Shown here: positions 16,418 through 25,737 of the stretch, in pieces
Layout of the letters: every line of letters starts with the position of its first letter
Numbering within the stretch: the stretch's first letter is position 1
Source: an uncultured Desulfovibrionaceae bacterium
GTDB taxonomy: Bacteria; Desulfobacterota; Desulfovibrionia; Desulfovibrionales; Desulfovibrionaceae
Reading direction: 5' to 3'
DNA length: 49,760 nt
Assembly: GCA_944325195.1 (NCBI GenBank)
Contig: CALUZB010000010.1
Coordinates: 1-49,760 of the forward strand
Notes under the pieces: model-generated
Database searches by the model: none
What the model was told of the DNA's origin: nothing
Seen by the model: only the letters and a program-made list of their open reading frames with translations
Made by a program: the position numbers and the translations under genes

Positions 16418-17995
16418 ATGAGCTTTTCCCAAGATGACGTACCTGTCGAGCAGATCAGAACCTCATTGAAAACTGTTTGCCAGAGTAAAGCTTTTGCAAA
16501 CTCAGGGCAGCTTTGCGCGATTTTAACTTATCTGATTGAAGAAACCTTGTCCGGCCGCGGTGAACAGATCAAAGCTTATAACATCGGGGTTGACGCATTA
16601 GGGCGGGAAAGTGATTTCGACCCCACTACTGACTCCATAGTCAGGGCCCAAATTCATCGTCTGCGCACTAAATTAAGAAGCTATTATGCCAAGGAGGGCA
16701 AAAATGACACGGTGCGCATTGAAATTCCTCTAAGCCGCTATAAGCCCAAGTTTACTTTGCAAAGCCGACTGCAAACTCCGCCGCGGGAAATAGCGGCGAA
16801 TGCCGATTGGCGCCCGGGAATTTTAGTAAAACCCCTGACCAATCAGAGCCCGGAAAACGGTTACGCCTACTTTTCCGAAGGTCTGGCTGAAAGTCTGGCC
16901 GTAGCCCTGAGCAAGTTTCAGGACATTGATGTCATCAGCCACTATTCGACCGGTCTGTATGACCAGGAATTTTTATCCGATCCCCACCCCCGCCGCCATG
17001 CCCGGTTTATTCTGGACGGAAGCTATCAGGTACTTGGCCGGCAAATGCGGGTACTGATAAAACTCACCGACAACAAGTATTCCAAAATACTCTGGTCCGA
17101 CTCTATAGACATGGAATTGAACGGTAACGACTGGTTTGCGCTGGAAGACAAAATTCTGAGTAACGTGCTCTCGTTTATAGTGGGCGACTATGGCCTGATT
17201 TCCCAACATATCTTTCGCGAGACCAAAAGTAACTCCCCTGAAAACCTAAGCATATATGAAGCGATTCTGCGCTATCACAGCTTTACCCGCAAGCTCGACA
17301 TAACCAGTCTGAATGAAGCGCAAACCGCTCTGGAAAAATGCCTGGAACGACACGAACCATGTCCGGCCTTGGTCTATGCGGCCTTGGCCGAATTATATAT
17401 TTCCGACTTCAAAATGGGCCTGGATTTGATTCCGGACGCTTTGAACAAGGCTGAAACTTTAATCAACAAAGCGCTGGAATTAGACTACCGCTCACAAGCC
17501 GCTCACTTATCCATGGCCAACCTCTGTTTTACCCGCCGGAACAAGGAAGAACTGGATATTTACATTGATAACGTCATCAACCTGAATCCCAACAACTATC
17601 CATCTGTAGCCATCGCCCTGGACTGGTACGCTCGCTCCGGCGATCTCGATGACGGCTGCGCCCGCTTGGAAGCTTTATACGCCAAGCTGAATGCTGTCTT
17701 GCCCTACCACCACTACACGCCGTTTTTCATGAAATATTATAAAGAAGGAGAGTACGAAAGGGCCCTGAAATACTGCTATTATCCGGGACGCGCCACTTCA
17801 GCGGAAATGAACGATTATTACGGGCTGATAGTTCATCATAAGATGAATAATCCTGCACTGTGCAAAAATTTCGTGGAGCGCATTAAAAACCATTCGTATA
17901 ATCGGAAAATGCGAAGGGTATTTCAGACTCTTTCCTTTTTTGATGACCTGACCGATGAATTCATTGAAATTCTGAAAATATACGGCCTGGATTAA
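16418..17995 (+). CDS. one-component regulator with TolB-like and TPR domains (module B)
   Basis: 525 aa. N-terminal putative DNA-binding domain (about 8-112): FANSGQLCAILTYLIEETLS, GRGEQIKAYNIGVDALGRES, DSIVRAQIHRLRTKLRSYYA, and the wing RIEIPLSRYKPKF. TolB-like domain about 125-265 (PGILVKPLTNQ..., FILDGSYQVLGRQMRVLIKL). TPR-like helices follow to the end (LVYAALAELYISDFKMG, KAETLINKALELDYRSQAAH and others). It is paralogous in layout to the regulators of modules A and C but quite diverged in sequence. Start ATG with a weak AGAGG site. Divergent from amidinotransferase B, so it is the probable local regulator. Confidence 0.75.
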   Translation: MSFSQDDVPVEQIRTSLKTVCQSKAFANSGQLCAILTYLIEETLSGRGEQIKAYNIGVDALGRESDFDPTTDSIVRAQIHRLRTKLRSYYAKEGKNDTVRIEIPLSRYKPKFTLQSRLQTPPREIAANADWRPGILVKPLTNQSPENGYAYFSEGLAESLAVALSKFQDIDVISHYSTGLYDQEFLSDPHPRRHARFILDGSYQVLGRQMRVLIKLTDNKYSKILWSDSIDMELNGNDWFALEDKILSNVLSFIVGDYGLISQHIFRETKSNSPENLSIYEAILRYHSFTRKLDITSLNEAQTALEKCLERHEPCPALVYAALAELYISDFKMGLDLIPDALNKAETLINKALELDYRSQAAHLSMANLCFTRRNKEELDIYIDNVINLNPNNYPSVAIALDWYARSGDLDDGCARLEALYAKLNAVLPYHHYTPFFMKYYKEGEYERALKYCYYPGRATSAEMNDYYGLIVHHKMNNPALCKNFVERIKNHSYNRKMRRVFQTLSFFDDLTDEFIEILKIYGLD

Positions 17996-18166
17996 TCCGG
18001 TTGCCGCCCACCGCAAACACCTCTATTTCATCAGCTTTCGCCGTCTATCAGGCTCACCTCATTAAGCTATATTTTTATAGACAATGACATTAGTATCGTC
18101 TATATAATATGTTCGTTTGTGCGTTCACCCGCACAACATCAAAGTATGTTTCTAAGGAGATTTCGT

Positions 18167-18667
18167 ATGCAATATGATGCCCATCATCATTTAAAAATAT
18201 ATGAACAGGAACGATTAAAAACAATACACCAGCAAAGTCAGGAACAACTGTTTAAAAGCCGTTGCCGTAACGAGCTTTGCTCGAGGCTGCAGGCAGTGCG
18301 TTCCGAGTTGGAGGAACATACCAAAGGTCTGCCACACCCGTATCAGTCATTCTTTTATGGAGCGGACGGCATTGAGCGTTCCAATCTGCTGTTTTGCATT
18401 GCCGATGAATCCATTGTTCCGGACGATCCCCGGGCAGATGGCGCTCAATCCATGTTTTTCTCTCTACGGGATATGATTCTGGCCTTTCCTCACATGCATT
18501 TCAAAATCTACAACATACGTGACAAAACCATTCAGGTCACCATAGACGATAAAGAGTGCAGAAAAATGTTCAGAAGCATTGTTTGCCGGGACAAAGACTA
18601 TTTGAATTGTCTAGACAGACTGCTGGAAGAATACATGCATGCGGCATTCCCGCATGGCTCAGCCTGA
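18167..18667 (+). CDS. protein of unknown function, 166 aa
   Basis: I do not recognise a family. The start at 18167 (MQYDAHHHLKIYEQERLKTI) is chosen because AAGGAG lies 7 bases upstream; the longer frame from 18119 lacks one. The first ~60 residues are helical and charged, possibly coiled-coil; the rest is mixed alpha/beta with DGIERSNLLFCIADESIVPD, MFFSLRDMILAFPHMHFKIY and CRDKDYLNCLDRLLEEYMH. No signal peptide or membrane span. Expressed from its own unit: it follows regulator B by 170 bases and is closed by a strong terminator. Confidence 0.6.
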   Translation: MQYDAHHHLKIYEQERLKTIHQQSQEQLFKSRCRNELCSRLQAVRSELEEHTKGLPHPYQSFFYGADGIERSNLLFCIADESIVPDDPRADGAQSMFFSLRDMILAFPHMHFKIYNIRDKTIQVTIDDKECRKMFRSIVCRDKDYLNCLDRLLEEYMHAAFPHGSA

Positions 18668-18735
18668 AATATCTATACTGTTCTCAAAGGTTGCAAATGA
18701 ATACTGCAACCAACCAGAGCTTTTTCTAATTACGC

Positions 18736-18766
18736 GGACGGCTGCCTGTGCAGCCGTCCATTTTTC
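18736..18766 (+). terminator. rho-independent terminator
   Basis: Perfect 10-base arms GGACGGCTGC (18736-18745) / GCAGCCGTCC (18750-18759), 4-base loop, followed by ATTTTTC. It ends the transcript of the 166-aa gene. Confidence 0.9.
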
Positions 18767-19044
18767 TGTCAAAGCGCAATCACGCTTATTCGAATATGGA
18801 CCATAAACCTTTACTTGACGTTAGGTTTAAAGAGGGGGACAGGTTTGCTTTAATCTATCACTCAATGTGACTTCGCTTTTATCCGGGATTAATACATAAA
18901 CAACATTAACACTGAAGACAATCCAGTGCACCAGCCAGCTGATTTGGTTCACAAACTGCAAACAAATTCCCAGTCGGCGTACGCTGCCTATTTTCAGGCA
19001 GACAATTTGACGCCGGAAGCTTATTATCAGTCAGGACAGTAACT
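18767..19044. other. intergenic, one dyad
   Basis: No gene. TAAACCT (about 18805) and AGGTTTA form a 7-base dyad around TTACTTGACGTT, a spacing reminiscent of MerR-type operators, but no such regulator gene is nearby. Confidence 0.3.
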
Positions 19045-19761
19045 TCAGCCGTCGGCCTTATCGCGAAGCAGGCGTTCCTGTTCCTTGCCGAGAACAATAA
19101 ATCTGCTTACCGGTAAATTAAACACAATGCCCCCGCCCGGCTTGCACAGATTTGGAATAGCGTTTACGGCATCCAAAATAGCAGAGGATTTTGCTTTTTC
19201 AGCAATTATGAACAGCATTTCCTTTTCCGGCACAAGGGTAATGCCGAAAAACTTAATGTCTTCCTCTGTTCCGGTGCCCCTAGCATTCAGAACTGTGCCG
19301 CCGCGCGCGCCGGCCTTACGTGCAATTTCCATTACACTGTCGGCAAAGCCGTAATTGACTATCACTGTGATCAACTCGTAATCCGAGTGCATATTTACGC
19401 TCCTAGCATGGGCATTTTCCGTCGCGGCGTATTTCTCCTGGGCCGTTCCGCGCACAAAAATTTCAGACACATCCACCAAAACTGCTGTACCCGCGAATTT
19501 TTTAGGTTGTTTCGCAGCCTCGTCAATAATTGCGGGCAAGACTACAGCCGCTTCTGAGCCCAATAAAGTAAATACAATATCCTGGTGAACATCCGCGAGT
19601 GAAAGCATCTGCAGGATTCGCGAATCGTTGATTGTCCGCCCCAAGGCTATTGTACCGCCATGAGCTCCTGCCTGTTTGGCCACAGCCACCAGATCACTTC
19701 CCCGCGCTCTTCCCACCATACAGATAAGCAATTGCCCTGGTATGGACAAATCAGCGCTCAT
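19045..19761 (-). CDS. tandem PII-like signalling protein
   Basis: 238 aa formed by two PII-like (ferredoxin-fold) halves. The first (about 7-110) opens GQLLICMVGRARGSDLVAVA with KQAGAHGGTIALGRTI. The second (about 125-225) opens ELITVIVNYGFADSVMEIAR with KAGARGGTVLNARGTG and closes with a C-terminal AIPNLCKPGGGIVFNLPV like PII proteins. The uridylylated T-loop tyrosine of GlnB/GlnK is not evident. The gene overlaps the DUF1538 membrane protein gene by 11 bases and is read after it, so the pair is translationally coupled; a PII-like regulator bound to its transporter, as GlnK with AmtB, is the natural inference. The ligand is unknown. Confidence 0.8.
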   Translation of the reverse strand: MSADLSIPGQLLICMVGRARGSDLVAVAKQAGAHGGTIALGRTINDSRILQMLSLADVHQDIVFTLLGSEAAVVLPAIIDEAAKQPKKFAGTAVLVDVSEIFVRGTAQEKYAATENAHARSVNMHSDYELITVIVNYGFADSVMEIARKAGARGGTVLNARGTGTEEDIKFFGITLVPEKEMLFIIAEKAKSSAILDAVNAIPNLCKPGGGIVFNLPVSRFIVLGKEQERLLRDKADG

Positions 19762-21256
19762 TGGTCACCTCCATAGCCTTTGCTTTTTCGCGTTTGGCAC
19801 GCTTAAACTCCATAAACCGGAAAATCAGTCCCAAAAGCTGAATTGTGATGAGCGGAGCCATAGCGATCATGGCGATCATACCGAAGGCATCAGTCAGAGG
19901 GTTGCCGCCGCAGGCATATGATGCGCCCAGTGTTAACGACAGCACAAAAGTAGCAGACATCGGACCGGAAGCAACACCGCCCGAGTCGAAGGCTATGGCA
20001 GTGAACATGGGCGGGCAAAACCGGGTAAGCAGCAAAGCAAAAGCATACCCCGGCAAAATAACATACCAGATACTTACCTGCCCCACAACGCGAAACATGC
20101 CCATGGCCACAGCCGCTGCGACGCTGATACACAAAGCCGCCAGCATGGCTTTACGCGCAATGTAGCCGCCTGACGCCCCTTCCACTTGTTCGGTAAGCAC
20201 CCAAACCGCCGGTTCAGCCACAACCACCACTGCTCCCAAAACAAAGCCGATAGGAATAAGCACCCATACAAAATCCAGGCTTCCCAAGGAAACTCCCAGA
20301 GTTTGCCCGGCATATGCGAACCCGCCGTTTACCCCGGTCATAAAAATAATCAGCCCCAGCCAGGTGTACACAAATCCCAGCACCACCCGTTTAACCACTG
20401 TGGACGGCATGCGCAGCAAAAAGATTTGCAATACAATGAAAATAAGCAAAATCGGCAAAAGCGCCAGACTGATTTCCTCGGCCACATGCGGCATAATGTT
20501 GATAAAATATGAAAGGGATGCGCTTCTTTCCTCAAGATCGCCGGCCTCGCCGGAAGAGATGTCCACCCCGGAAATTACCCCCATCACAGCTACAGCCGCA
20601 ATCGGCCCGATGGAAGCCAGCCCGACCATGCCGAAACCGGAGTCGCTTTCATTATCGGTTTTGGCAGCGGCCGCTACCCCAATCCCCATGGCCATGATGA
20701 ACGGCACAGTTATCGGACCGGTAGTAGCCCCGCCCGCGTCAAAAGCCACGCCAATGAACCGGGAATCGACAAAAGCGCAAAGAATGAACAGAAGTACATA
20801 AAAAATAATCAACAGCCAGGAAAGAGGCAGGCGCAACACCATTCGCACTGCCCCGATAGTCATGAAAGTACCCACCCCCAAGGCAATCATAATCAACAAG
20901 AACACTCTGGATATGCCCGGGGCAACTCCGTTAACCTGCCCGGCAAGCACCTGAACATCGGGTTCGGCTATAGTCACTGCAAAGCCGATAATGAATGACG
21001 CGAGCACCACCAAGGTCAAACTGCGCTTACGGGCAAGGGCCGAACCCACCATCTGTCCGAATGGGGTCATCCCGATGTCGGCTCCAGCCAGGAAGATAGT
21101 CAATCCAAGGATCAGCAGACCGCCGCCCAGCAGAAACTGAGGCAACTGGCCGGGGGTGAGCGGGGCGATGGTGAAATGCAGAATCAACACTATCAACATA
21201 ACCGGAAGAATTGATACTGCCGATTCCTTAAAGCGGGCGGTAAAATTTGAAATCAA
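19751..21256 (-). CDS. DUF1538 membrane protein
   Basis: 501 aa of mostly hydrophobic sequence arranged as an internal duplication. The DUF1538 signatures recur in both halves: FLAGADIGMTPFGQMVGSAL with FAVTIAEPDVQVLAGQVNGV in the first, and VVVVAEPAVWVLTEQVEGAS in the second; FDAGGATTGPITVPFIMAMG and FDSGGVASGPMSATFVLSLT likewise form a pair. About 12 membrane spans. These proteins look like carriers with inverted-repeat halves, but their substrate is not established. The start is a TTG at 21256 with AGGA 7-10 bases upstream. It heads a two-gene operon with the PII-like gene. A decayed copy of its first part lies at 24651-24795. Confidence 0.8.
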   Translation of the reverse strand: MISNFTARFKESAVSILPVMLIVLILHFTIAPLTPGQLPQFLLGGGLLILGLTIFLAGADIGMTPFGQMVGSALARKRSLTLVVLASFIIGFAVTIAEPDVQVLAGQVNGVAPGISRVFLLIMIALGVGTFMTIGAVRMVLRLPLSWLLIIFYVLLFILCAFVDSRFIGVAFDAGGATTGPITVPFIMAMGIGVAAAAKTDNESDSGFGMVGLASIGPIAAVAVMGVISGVDISSGEAGDLEERSASLSYFINIMPHVAEEISLALLPILLIFIVLQIFLLRMPSTVVKRVVLGFVYTWLGLIIFMTGVNGGFAYAGQTLGVSLGSLDFVWVLIPIGFVLGAVVVVAEPAVWVLTEQVEGASGGYIARKAMLAALCISVAAAVAMGMFRVVGQVSIWYVILPGYAFALLLTRFCPPMFTAIAFDSGGVASGPMSATFVLSLTLGASYACGGNPLTDAFGMIAMIAMAPLITIQLLGLIFRFMEFKRAKREKAKAMEVTNER

Positions 21257-22134
21257 AGTACGTCCTGTGCGTTAGAGTAACCACAAAGAAGCATTCAACT
21301 TCTCACTCATTTTATCCCTTGGCAGCTCGCTTCCACCCAGTCAGTCGGTGAAAAATCCATCGGACCGGGCAAGCGATCTGACATCAGGTTGCTATTTATG
21401 ACAGCAAACCGCTCTCTGGTCAAGATATCGGGCGTCCGGCAGCAGAAGAGCCCTCAAAGCATCAACGGGAATGCACTATGCTTTTTGAAATACACCTCTG
21501 CCCGTCACCCTATTCATGCAATGTACGTTTATTGAATCCCCCTCAAAGCTATCTGCCTTAACCGGGAGTATCACACCTGAACAAGACTTTTTTCAATATC
21601 GTGTCACCAAGCCGCCATTAAATCAATAGCAAAAAATGGATTGACATTCCGCGAAGCCAGTGAAATTAATTTAATAGCTCTGAGGGTAAACAGCAAAAAC
21701 TTCAAGGCAAGGAGTTTAGAAACAAAGCAACCGTTTTTTGGAATGCGTTCCTAAGCTGAACTGCCCGCCTGTATGTAGACATAATCCTAGCCAGGCTCAG
21801 CCTGTTTGCAATAAACGCCTTTCCTGAATTGTGTGCCACTCCCACCTGAGAATTTATTTTAAGCATATGTCCGCTGGTCTGCCTGTAGTTTCAAGGCATT
21901 GGGATATACAGGAGATACTATGCTCACCGAATTTTTGTCTGGAATAAAGAGGCATTCATCTGCCGCGAGGTGTAGTTCATTTGAACAACAAAAAATGCCT
22001 CTTGGAGCCAATCCGCAATTTCGCAGCAAAGTTTCAGTTGGAAGAAACAGGCTCAACTGCTATTACAATACCTGAAAGCACCGGCAGATGCAGGGCCCTG
22101 CCCACTAACAATTAATCATATTGAAGGAGATACT
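21257..22134. other. 878-base gene-free stretch
   Basis: I find no supported gene, RNA or repeat here. Short frames exist on both strands but none resembles a family or has a good ribosome binding site. It separates the minus-strand DUF1538 unit from the plus-strand wecBC unit and must hold both promoters. Confidence 0.4.
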
Positions 22135-23250
22135 GTGACAGCGCACTTTTTAGTGTTCGCGGGCACACGCCCGGAAGTGATCAAGCTTGCTCCTGTGGTT
22201 ATGGAGTTGAAAAAACATGAAGAGGCCAAAGTAACCCTGTGCTCCACCGGGCAGCACAGGCAGATGCTTGACCAGGCCTTCGCCGATTTTGCGCTCACTC
22301 CGAATGAAGACCTGGCAGTGATGCACCCCAACCAAACCCTGGCCAGCCTGTCCGCCCGGATATTCGAACGGGTAGACCCCCTGCTGGAACGCCTTGCTCC
22401 AGACTGGGTAATTGTTCAGGGCGATACAACCACCGTGACTATTGCCAGTTTAGCCGCTTTTTACCGCCAGATAAAAGTGGCACATGTGGAAGCAGGCCTG
22501 CGTAGTTTTTCCAAATACGCCCCTTTCCCTGAAGAGGTGAACCGGCGCATTGCAGGTGTAATTGCCGACCTGCACTTCCCACCTACTCAAGAGGCCAGGC
22601 AAAACCTGATTAATGAAGGGGTATCCCCCGAAAACATAATTACCACCGGCAACACAGTCATTGACGCTCTTTTGTGGACAAAAGCGCAAATTCATACAGA
22701 TCTGCTTCCCCCGCTTGTGGCCGGGCATATCTCCAAAGGTGAACGCATGATCCTGATCACCGGACACCGCCGGGAAAATTTCGGCCGGGGCTTCCGGGAT
22801 ATCTGTAATGCAATCGAAAATCTGGCCGATAAATATCCTGGTGTTTTATTTGTATATCCTGTACACCTGAACCCTAATGTACGTGAACCGGTGAACAAGC
22901 TGTTGACAGGACGGGGAAATATTCTTTTGTTGGAGCCGGTGTCCTATAAACCGTTTATCGCGCTTATGGACGCCAGTACTCTGGTACTAACCGATTCCGG
23001 CGGCATCCAAGAAGAAGCTCCTGCTCTTGGCAAACCGGTTCTGGTAATGCGCGAGGTTACGGAACGCCCTGAAGGTGTGGCGGCGGGCACATCACGTCTT
23101 GTAGGCACCAATCCAGAGACCATCATCCAAGCCGTATCGGAGTTACTTGACGACCAAACCGCCTATCAAAGAATGGCCAGAGCCGTAAATCCCTACGGAG
23201 ACGGCCGGGCAGCCGCAAGAATATCCGCGGAACTTATAAAACGGAGTTAA
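22135..23250 (+). CDS. wecB: UDP-N-acetylglucosamine 2-epimerase
   Basis: 371 aa, close to the family length. It interconverts UDP-GlcNAc and UDP-ManNAc in the cytoplasm. Visible signatures: FAGTRPEVIKLAPVVMEL at the N-terminus, VIVQGDTTTVTIASLAAFY, HVEAGLRS, the PFPEEVNRR and HRRENFGRGF catalytic/UDP-binding segments, PVHLNPNV, and DSGGIQEEAPALGKPVLVMR followed by TERPEGVAAGTSRLVG. Start is GTG with AAGGAGA 6 bases upstream. It lies 4 bases before the dehydrogenase gene, so the two form a UDP-ManNAc to UDP-ManNAcA pair for surface polysaccharide. Confidence 0.95.
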   Translation: MTAHFLVFAGTRPEVIKLAPVVMELKKHEEAKVTLCSTGQHRQMLDQAFADFALTPNEDLAVMHPNQTLASLSARIFERVDPLLERLAPDWVIVQGDTTTVTIASLAAFYRQIKVAHVEAGLRSFSKYAPFPEEVNRRIAGVIADLHFPPTQEARQNLINEGVSPENIITTGNTVIDALLWTKAQIHTDLLPPLVAGHISKGERMILITGHRRENFGRGFRDICNAIENLADKYPGVLFVYPVHLNPNVREPVNKLLTGRGNILLLEPVSYKPFIALMDASTLVLTDSGGIQEEAPALGKPVLVMREVTERPEGVAAGTSRLVGTNPETIIQAVSELLDDQTAYQRMARAVNPYGDGRAAARISAELIKRS

Positions 23251-23254
23251 AAGT

Positions 23255-24499
23255 ATGCAGAACATTTGTGTTGTGGGGCTTGGCTACATCGGCCTTCCCT
23301 CCGCCAGCCTGCTGGCGAGCAAAGGCTACCAGGTGCATGGAGTTGACGTCAATGCAGCCGTGGTTGAGGCGCTTAATAACGGCAATATCTTAATCCATGA
23401 GCCCTCTCTTGATGTAATGGTAAAATCCGCTGTGGCCTCAGGGCGGCTCAACGCAAGCCTTGAGTTCGTGCCCAGCGATGTTTTCATTCTTGCTGTTCCT
23501 ACTCCCTTTAACGCCGGTCACGTTCCGAACCTGGATTATGTGCGTTCCGCCAGTAAGAGCATTGCGCCGTTTGTTCAACCGGGGAATCTGATTATTCTGG
23601 AAAGCACCTCGCCAGTGGGTACTACTGAAAAAGTTTGCCGCTGGATTAAAGAAGAACGCCCTGACCTGCGCATTCCGGGGGAAGACAATGGCGATGCCCG
23701 GGGTGAGCAGGTATATGTGGCGCATTGCCCGGAAAGAGTGCTCCCGGGGCGCATTCTTATTGAATTGGTAAGCAATGACAGGGTAATCGGCGGGATGGAT
23801 GATGCCTCAACCCAAAAGGCGGTGGCCTTTTACAAAAGCTTTGTGCATGGAGAAGTCTGCGCAACCAATGCGCGTACGGCTGAATTGGTCAAGCTTTCCG
23901 AAAACGCTTTCAGAGATGTGAATATTGCTTTCGCTAATGAACTTTCCATGATTTGCGCTGAACTTGGCATTAATGTTTGGGAAACCATTACCCTAGCCAA
24001 CCGACATCCCAGAGTAAACATTCTGCAGCCCGGGCCCGGTGTCGGCGGGCACTGCATTGCTGTGGATCCATGGTTTATAGTGAGCAGTTCGCCCGATACA
24101 GCCCGCCTTATCCGTACTGCCCGGGAAGTAAATGACAGCAAGCCGCAAACAGTACTTGACTCAGTGTTTGCGAAAGCCAGTCGCTTTACCAGACCGGTAG
24201 TGGCCTGCCTTGGTTTAGCCTTCAAAGCGAATACTGATGATCTCAGAGAGTCGCCAGCATTGCATATAGTTGAAGCTCTGGCTGATGATAAAGATATCCA
24301 ACTGCTGGTTGCTGAACCATATATTCATAAACTGCCTGAAACATTACACGGTAAGGTTGAATTGTGCGCGGTTGATCAGGCCATTGAACGTGCCGATGTA
24401 GTTGTGCTGTTGGTTGACCATAACGAATTCAAGGAAGTTGACCGGAATAAATTACTGGGGAAAGCAATAGTGGATACCCGCGGCATTTATACAAAATAA
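23255..24499 (+). CDS. wecC: UDP-N-acetyl-D-mannosamine dehydrogenase
   Basis: 414 aa of the UDP-glucose/GDP-mannose dehydrogenase family. N-terminal Rossmann motif GLGYIGLPSASLLASKG; the middle domain carries AELVKLSENAFRDVNIAFAN; the catalytic cysteine is in PGPGVGGHCIAVDPWFI; the C-terminal domain has GLAFKANTDDLRESPA. It oxidises UDP-ManNAc to the uronic acid with two NAD+. Directly behind wecB, same strand. No glycosyltransferase or polymerase follows, so the polymer that uses ManNAcA is made elsewhere. Confidence 0.94.
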   Translation: MQNICVVGLGYIGLPSASLLASKGYQVHGVDVNAAVVEALNNGNILIHEPSLDVMVKSAVASGRLNASLEFVPSDVFILAVPTPFNAGHVPNLDYVRSASKSIAPFVQPGNLIILESTSPVGTTEKVCRWIKEERPDLRIPGEDNGDARGEQVYVAHCPERVLPGRILIELVSNDRVIGGMDDASTQKAVAFYKSFVHGEVCATNARTAELVKLSENAFRDVNIAFANELSMICAELGINVWETITLANRHPRVNILQPGPGVGGHCIAVDPWFIVSSSPDTARLIRTAREVNDSKPQTVLDSVFAKASRFTRPVVACLGLAFKANTDDLRESPALHIVEALADDKDIQLLVAEPYIHKLPETLHGKVELCAVDQAIERADVVVLLVDHNEFKEVDRNKLLGKAIVDTRGIYTK

Positions 24500-24650
24500 A
24501 TGCTGAAAATTGCCAACGCCAGCGCATTTTAAGTATAGGTGCGGCCCACGCTTAAATAGTGAACAACCTGGTAGCTTGCGGCCCCATATGCCTTGGCAGG
24601 GAAAGCCGGACCCACTACCCGCCCGCACAACAGCAGCCCAATGGCAGCTA

Positions 24651-24795
24651 TGGCCAGCAAGATAGTCAATCTATGAGCCGGCAGACCGCCAACAACTGTC
24701 CAGGTTTGGGCGGGGCGATGGTGAAATGCAGAATCAGCACTATCAACATAACCGGAGGAACTGATACAGCTACTGGCGGTAAAATTTAAAATCAA
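24651..24795 (-). pseudogene. decayed copy of the 5' end of the DUF1538 gene
   Basis: The DNA at 24713-24795 repeats 21167-21256 with a few changes and a short deletion: GGGGCGATGGTGAAATGCAG, AATCA.CACTATCAACATAA and CCGGA.GAA.TGATAC blocks are shared, as is GGCGGTAAAATTT.AAATC around the start codon. 24651-24695 (AAGATAGTCAATC and CAGACCGCC) matches the next part of the same gene. The frame is broken and only about the first 50 codons are represented, so this is a partial duplication left behind after wecC. Confidence 0.75.
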
Positions 24796-25025
24796 AGCAA
24801 ATTCTGCATTCTGCGTTGAGAACTATGATAAACAAGGAATGGCAACTACAGGAACAACGCAAATTGCAAGCCGATGCCGTTGGTGCAGGCCTTTTCAGTC
24901 GCATAGGCCGGAGAACGCTCAACTTGATCAGGCAAGGCAGAAACGTACAGTCAAAGGCCGCATTGCCCTATATGTGGCAGATGAAATCTTCTTTATTTAT
25001 TGAGAACATCAATCTCTTCCAGCTG

Positions 25026-25541
25026 TTATTCATAGCTCCGGGGGAAAAGCGTGGGATCGTCGGGGCGCAGTTTCTTGAGCAGAGCTTTGCCGGGTTCGAG
25101 TGAACGGTCTCTCCTCGCGGAAACGTTCAGCAGGCTGTAACGACCGTTGCTGGCGGTGATGTACCAGATATCACGAGTTGCCCCCATGACGCTCTCCACC
25201 ACCCAGGTTCCATTCCGCTCCATGGGCTCCGGAGTGTCGGCATTGAGGTTGGGGTAATCCCTCTCCAGACCTTTCAGGTTGTCATATAACTCCCTGGCGA
25301 CTTCTTCGGCGCTTCTGGGCACGGCGCTGATGACGATCCACACATCCACGTTCCCATTCCTAAAGCCCGCCCAGCTCTCAGCCTTGTCGTCACCGATGGC
25401 GCCAACCTCAATGCCCGGGTCAATTTCAGACCAGCCCAGCGAATCCAGCGCCCAGGGCCGGCTGGAGCTGTCCGCCGCCAAGGCCGGCATAACCCAGAAA
25501 AGCCCAAAAAGACAAAAAAGTAATTGGAACGCCCACTGCAT
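25026..25541 (-). CDS. exported protein of unknown function
   Basis: 171 aa with a clear signal peptide (residues 1-23, LLFCLFGLFWVMPALAA with an ALA-A cleavage site). The mature part carries DSLGWSEIDPGIEVGAIGDD, then a VDVWIVISAVPRSAEEVARE strand-helix, then ESVMGATRDIWYITASNGRY. This resembles single-domain periplasmic proteins of unassigned function. GGAG-type site well placed before the ATG. It follows the NlpC/P60 gene by about 200 bases on the same strand. I do not recognise a family. Confidence 0.7.
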   Translation of the reverse strand: MQWAFQLLFCLFGLFWVMPALAADSSSRPWALDSLGWSEIDPGIEVGAIGDDKAESWAGFRNGNVDVWIVISAVPRSAEEVARELYDNLKGLERDYPNLNADTPEPMERNGTWVVESVMGATRDIWYITASNGRYSLLNVSARRDRSLEPGKALLKKLRPDDPTLFPRSYE

Positions 25542-25737
25542 TATATGCTTCTCCTTTTCTCAGAGCGGAGCTGTAATTAAGCTGCGGCAAAAGCGCGGTC
25601 TTGCGTCTTTCCCGCAAGTCCCCCCACACACATCAGACAAGCCACGGCTGCCTTACCGTAGAGGTGACGTACGATGATTCCTTTCTTTACTGTGGTCTTG
25701 ACTTAATCAGGCCGACAACCCCTAGAGTACGGCTTTG

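Noticed and set aside
20364..20801. 145-codon plus-strand frame opposite the DUF1538 gene
   Set aside because: Antisense of a hydrophobic protein typically yields such Thr/Pro/Ala-rich frames.
24816..25103. 95-codon plus-strand frame before and across the exported protein gene
   Set aside because: No family, overlaps the 3' end of a gene with signal peptide and good start, and no convincing ribosome binding site.
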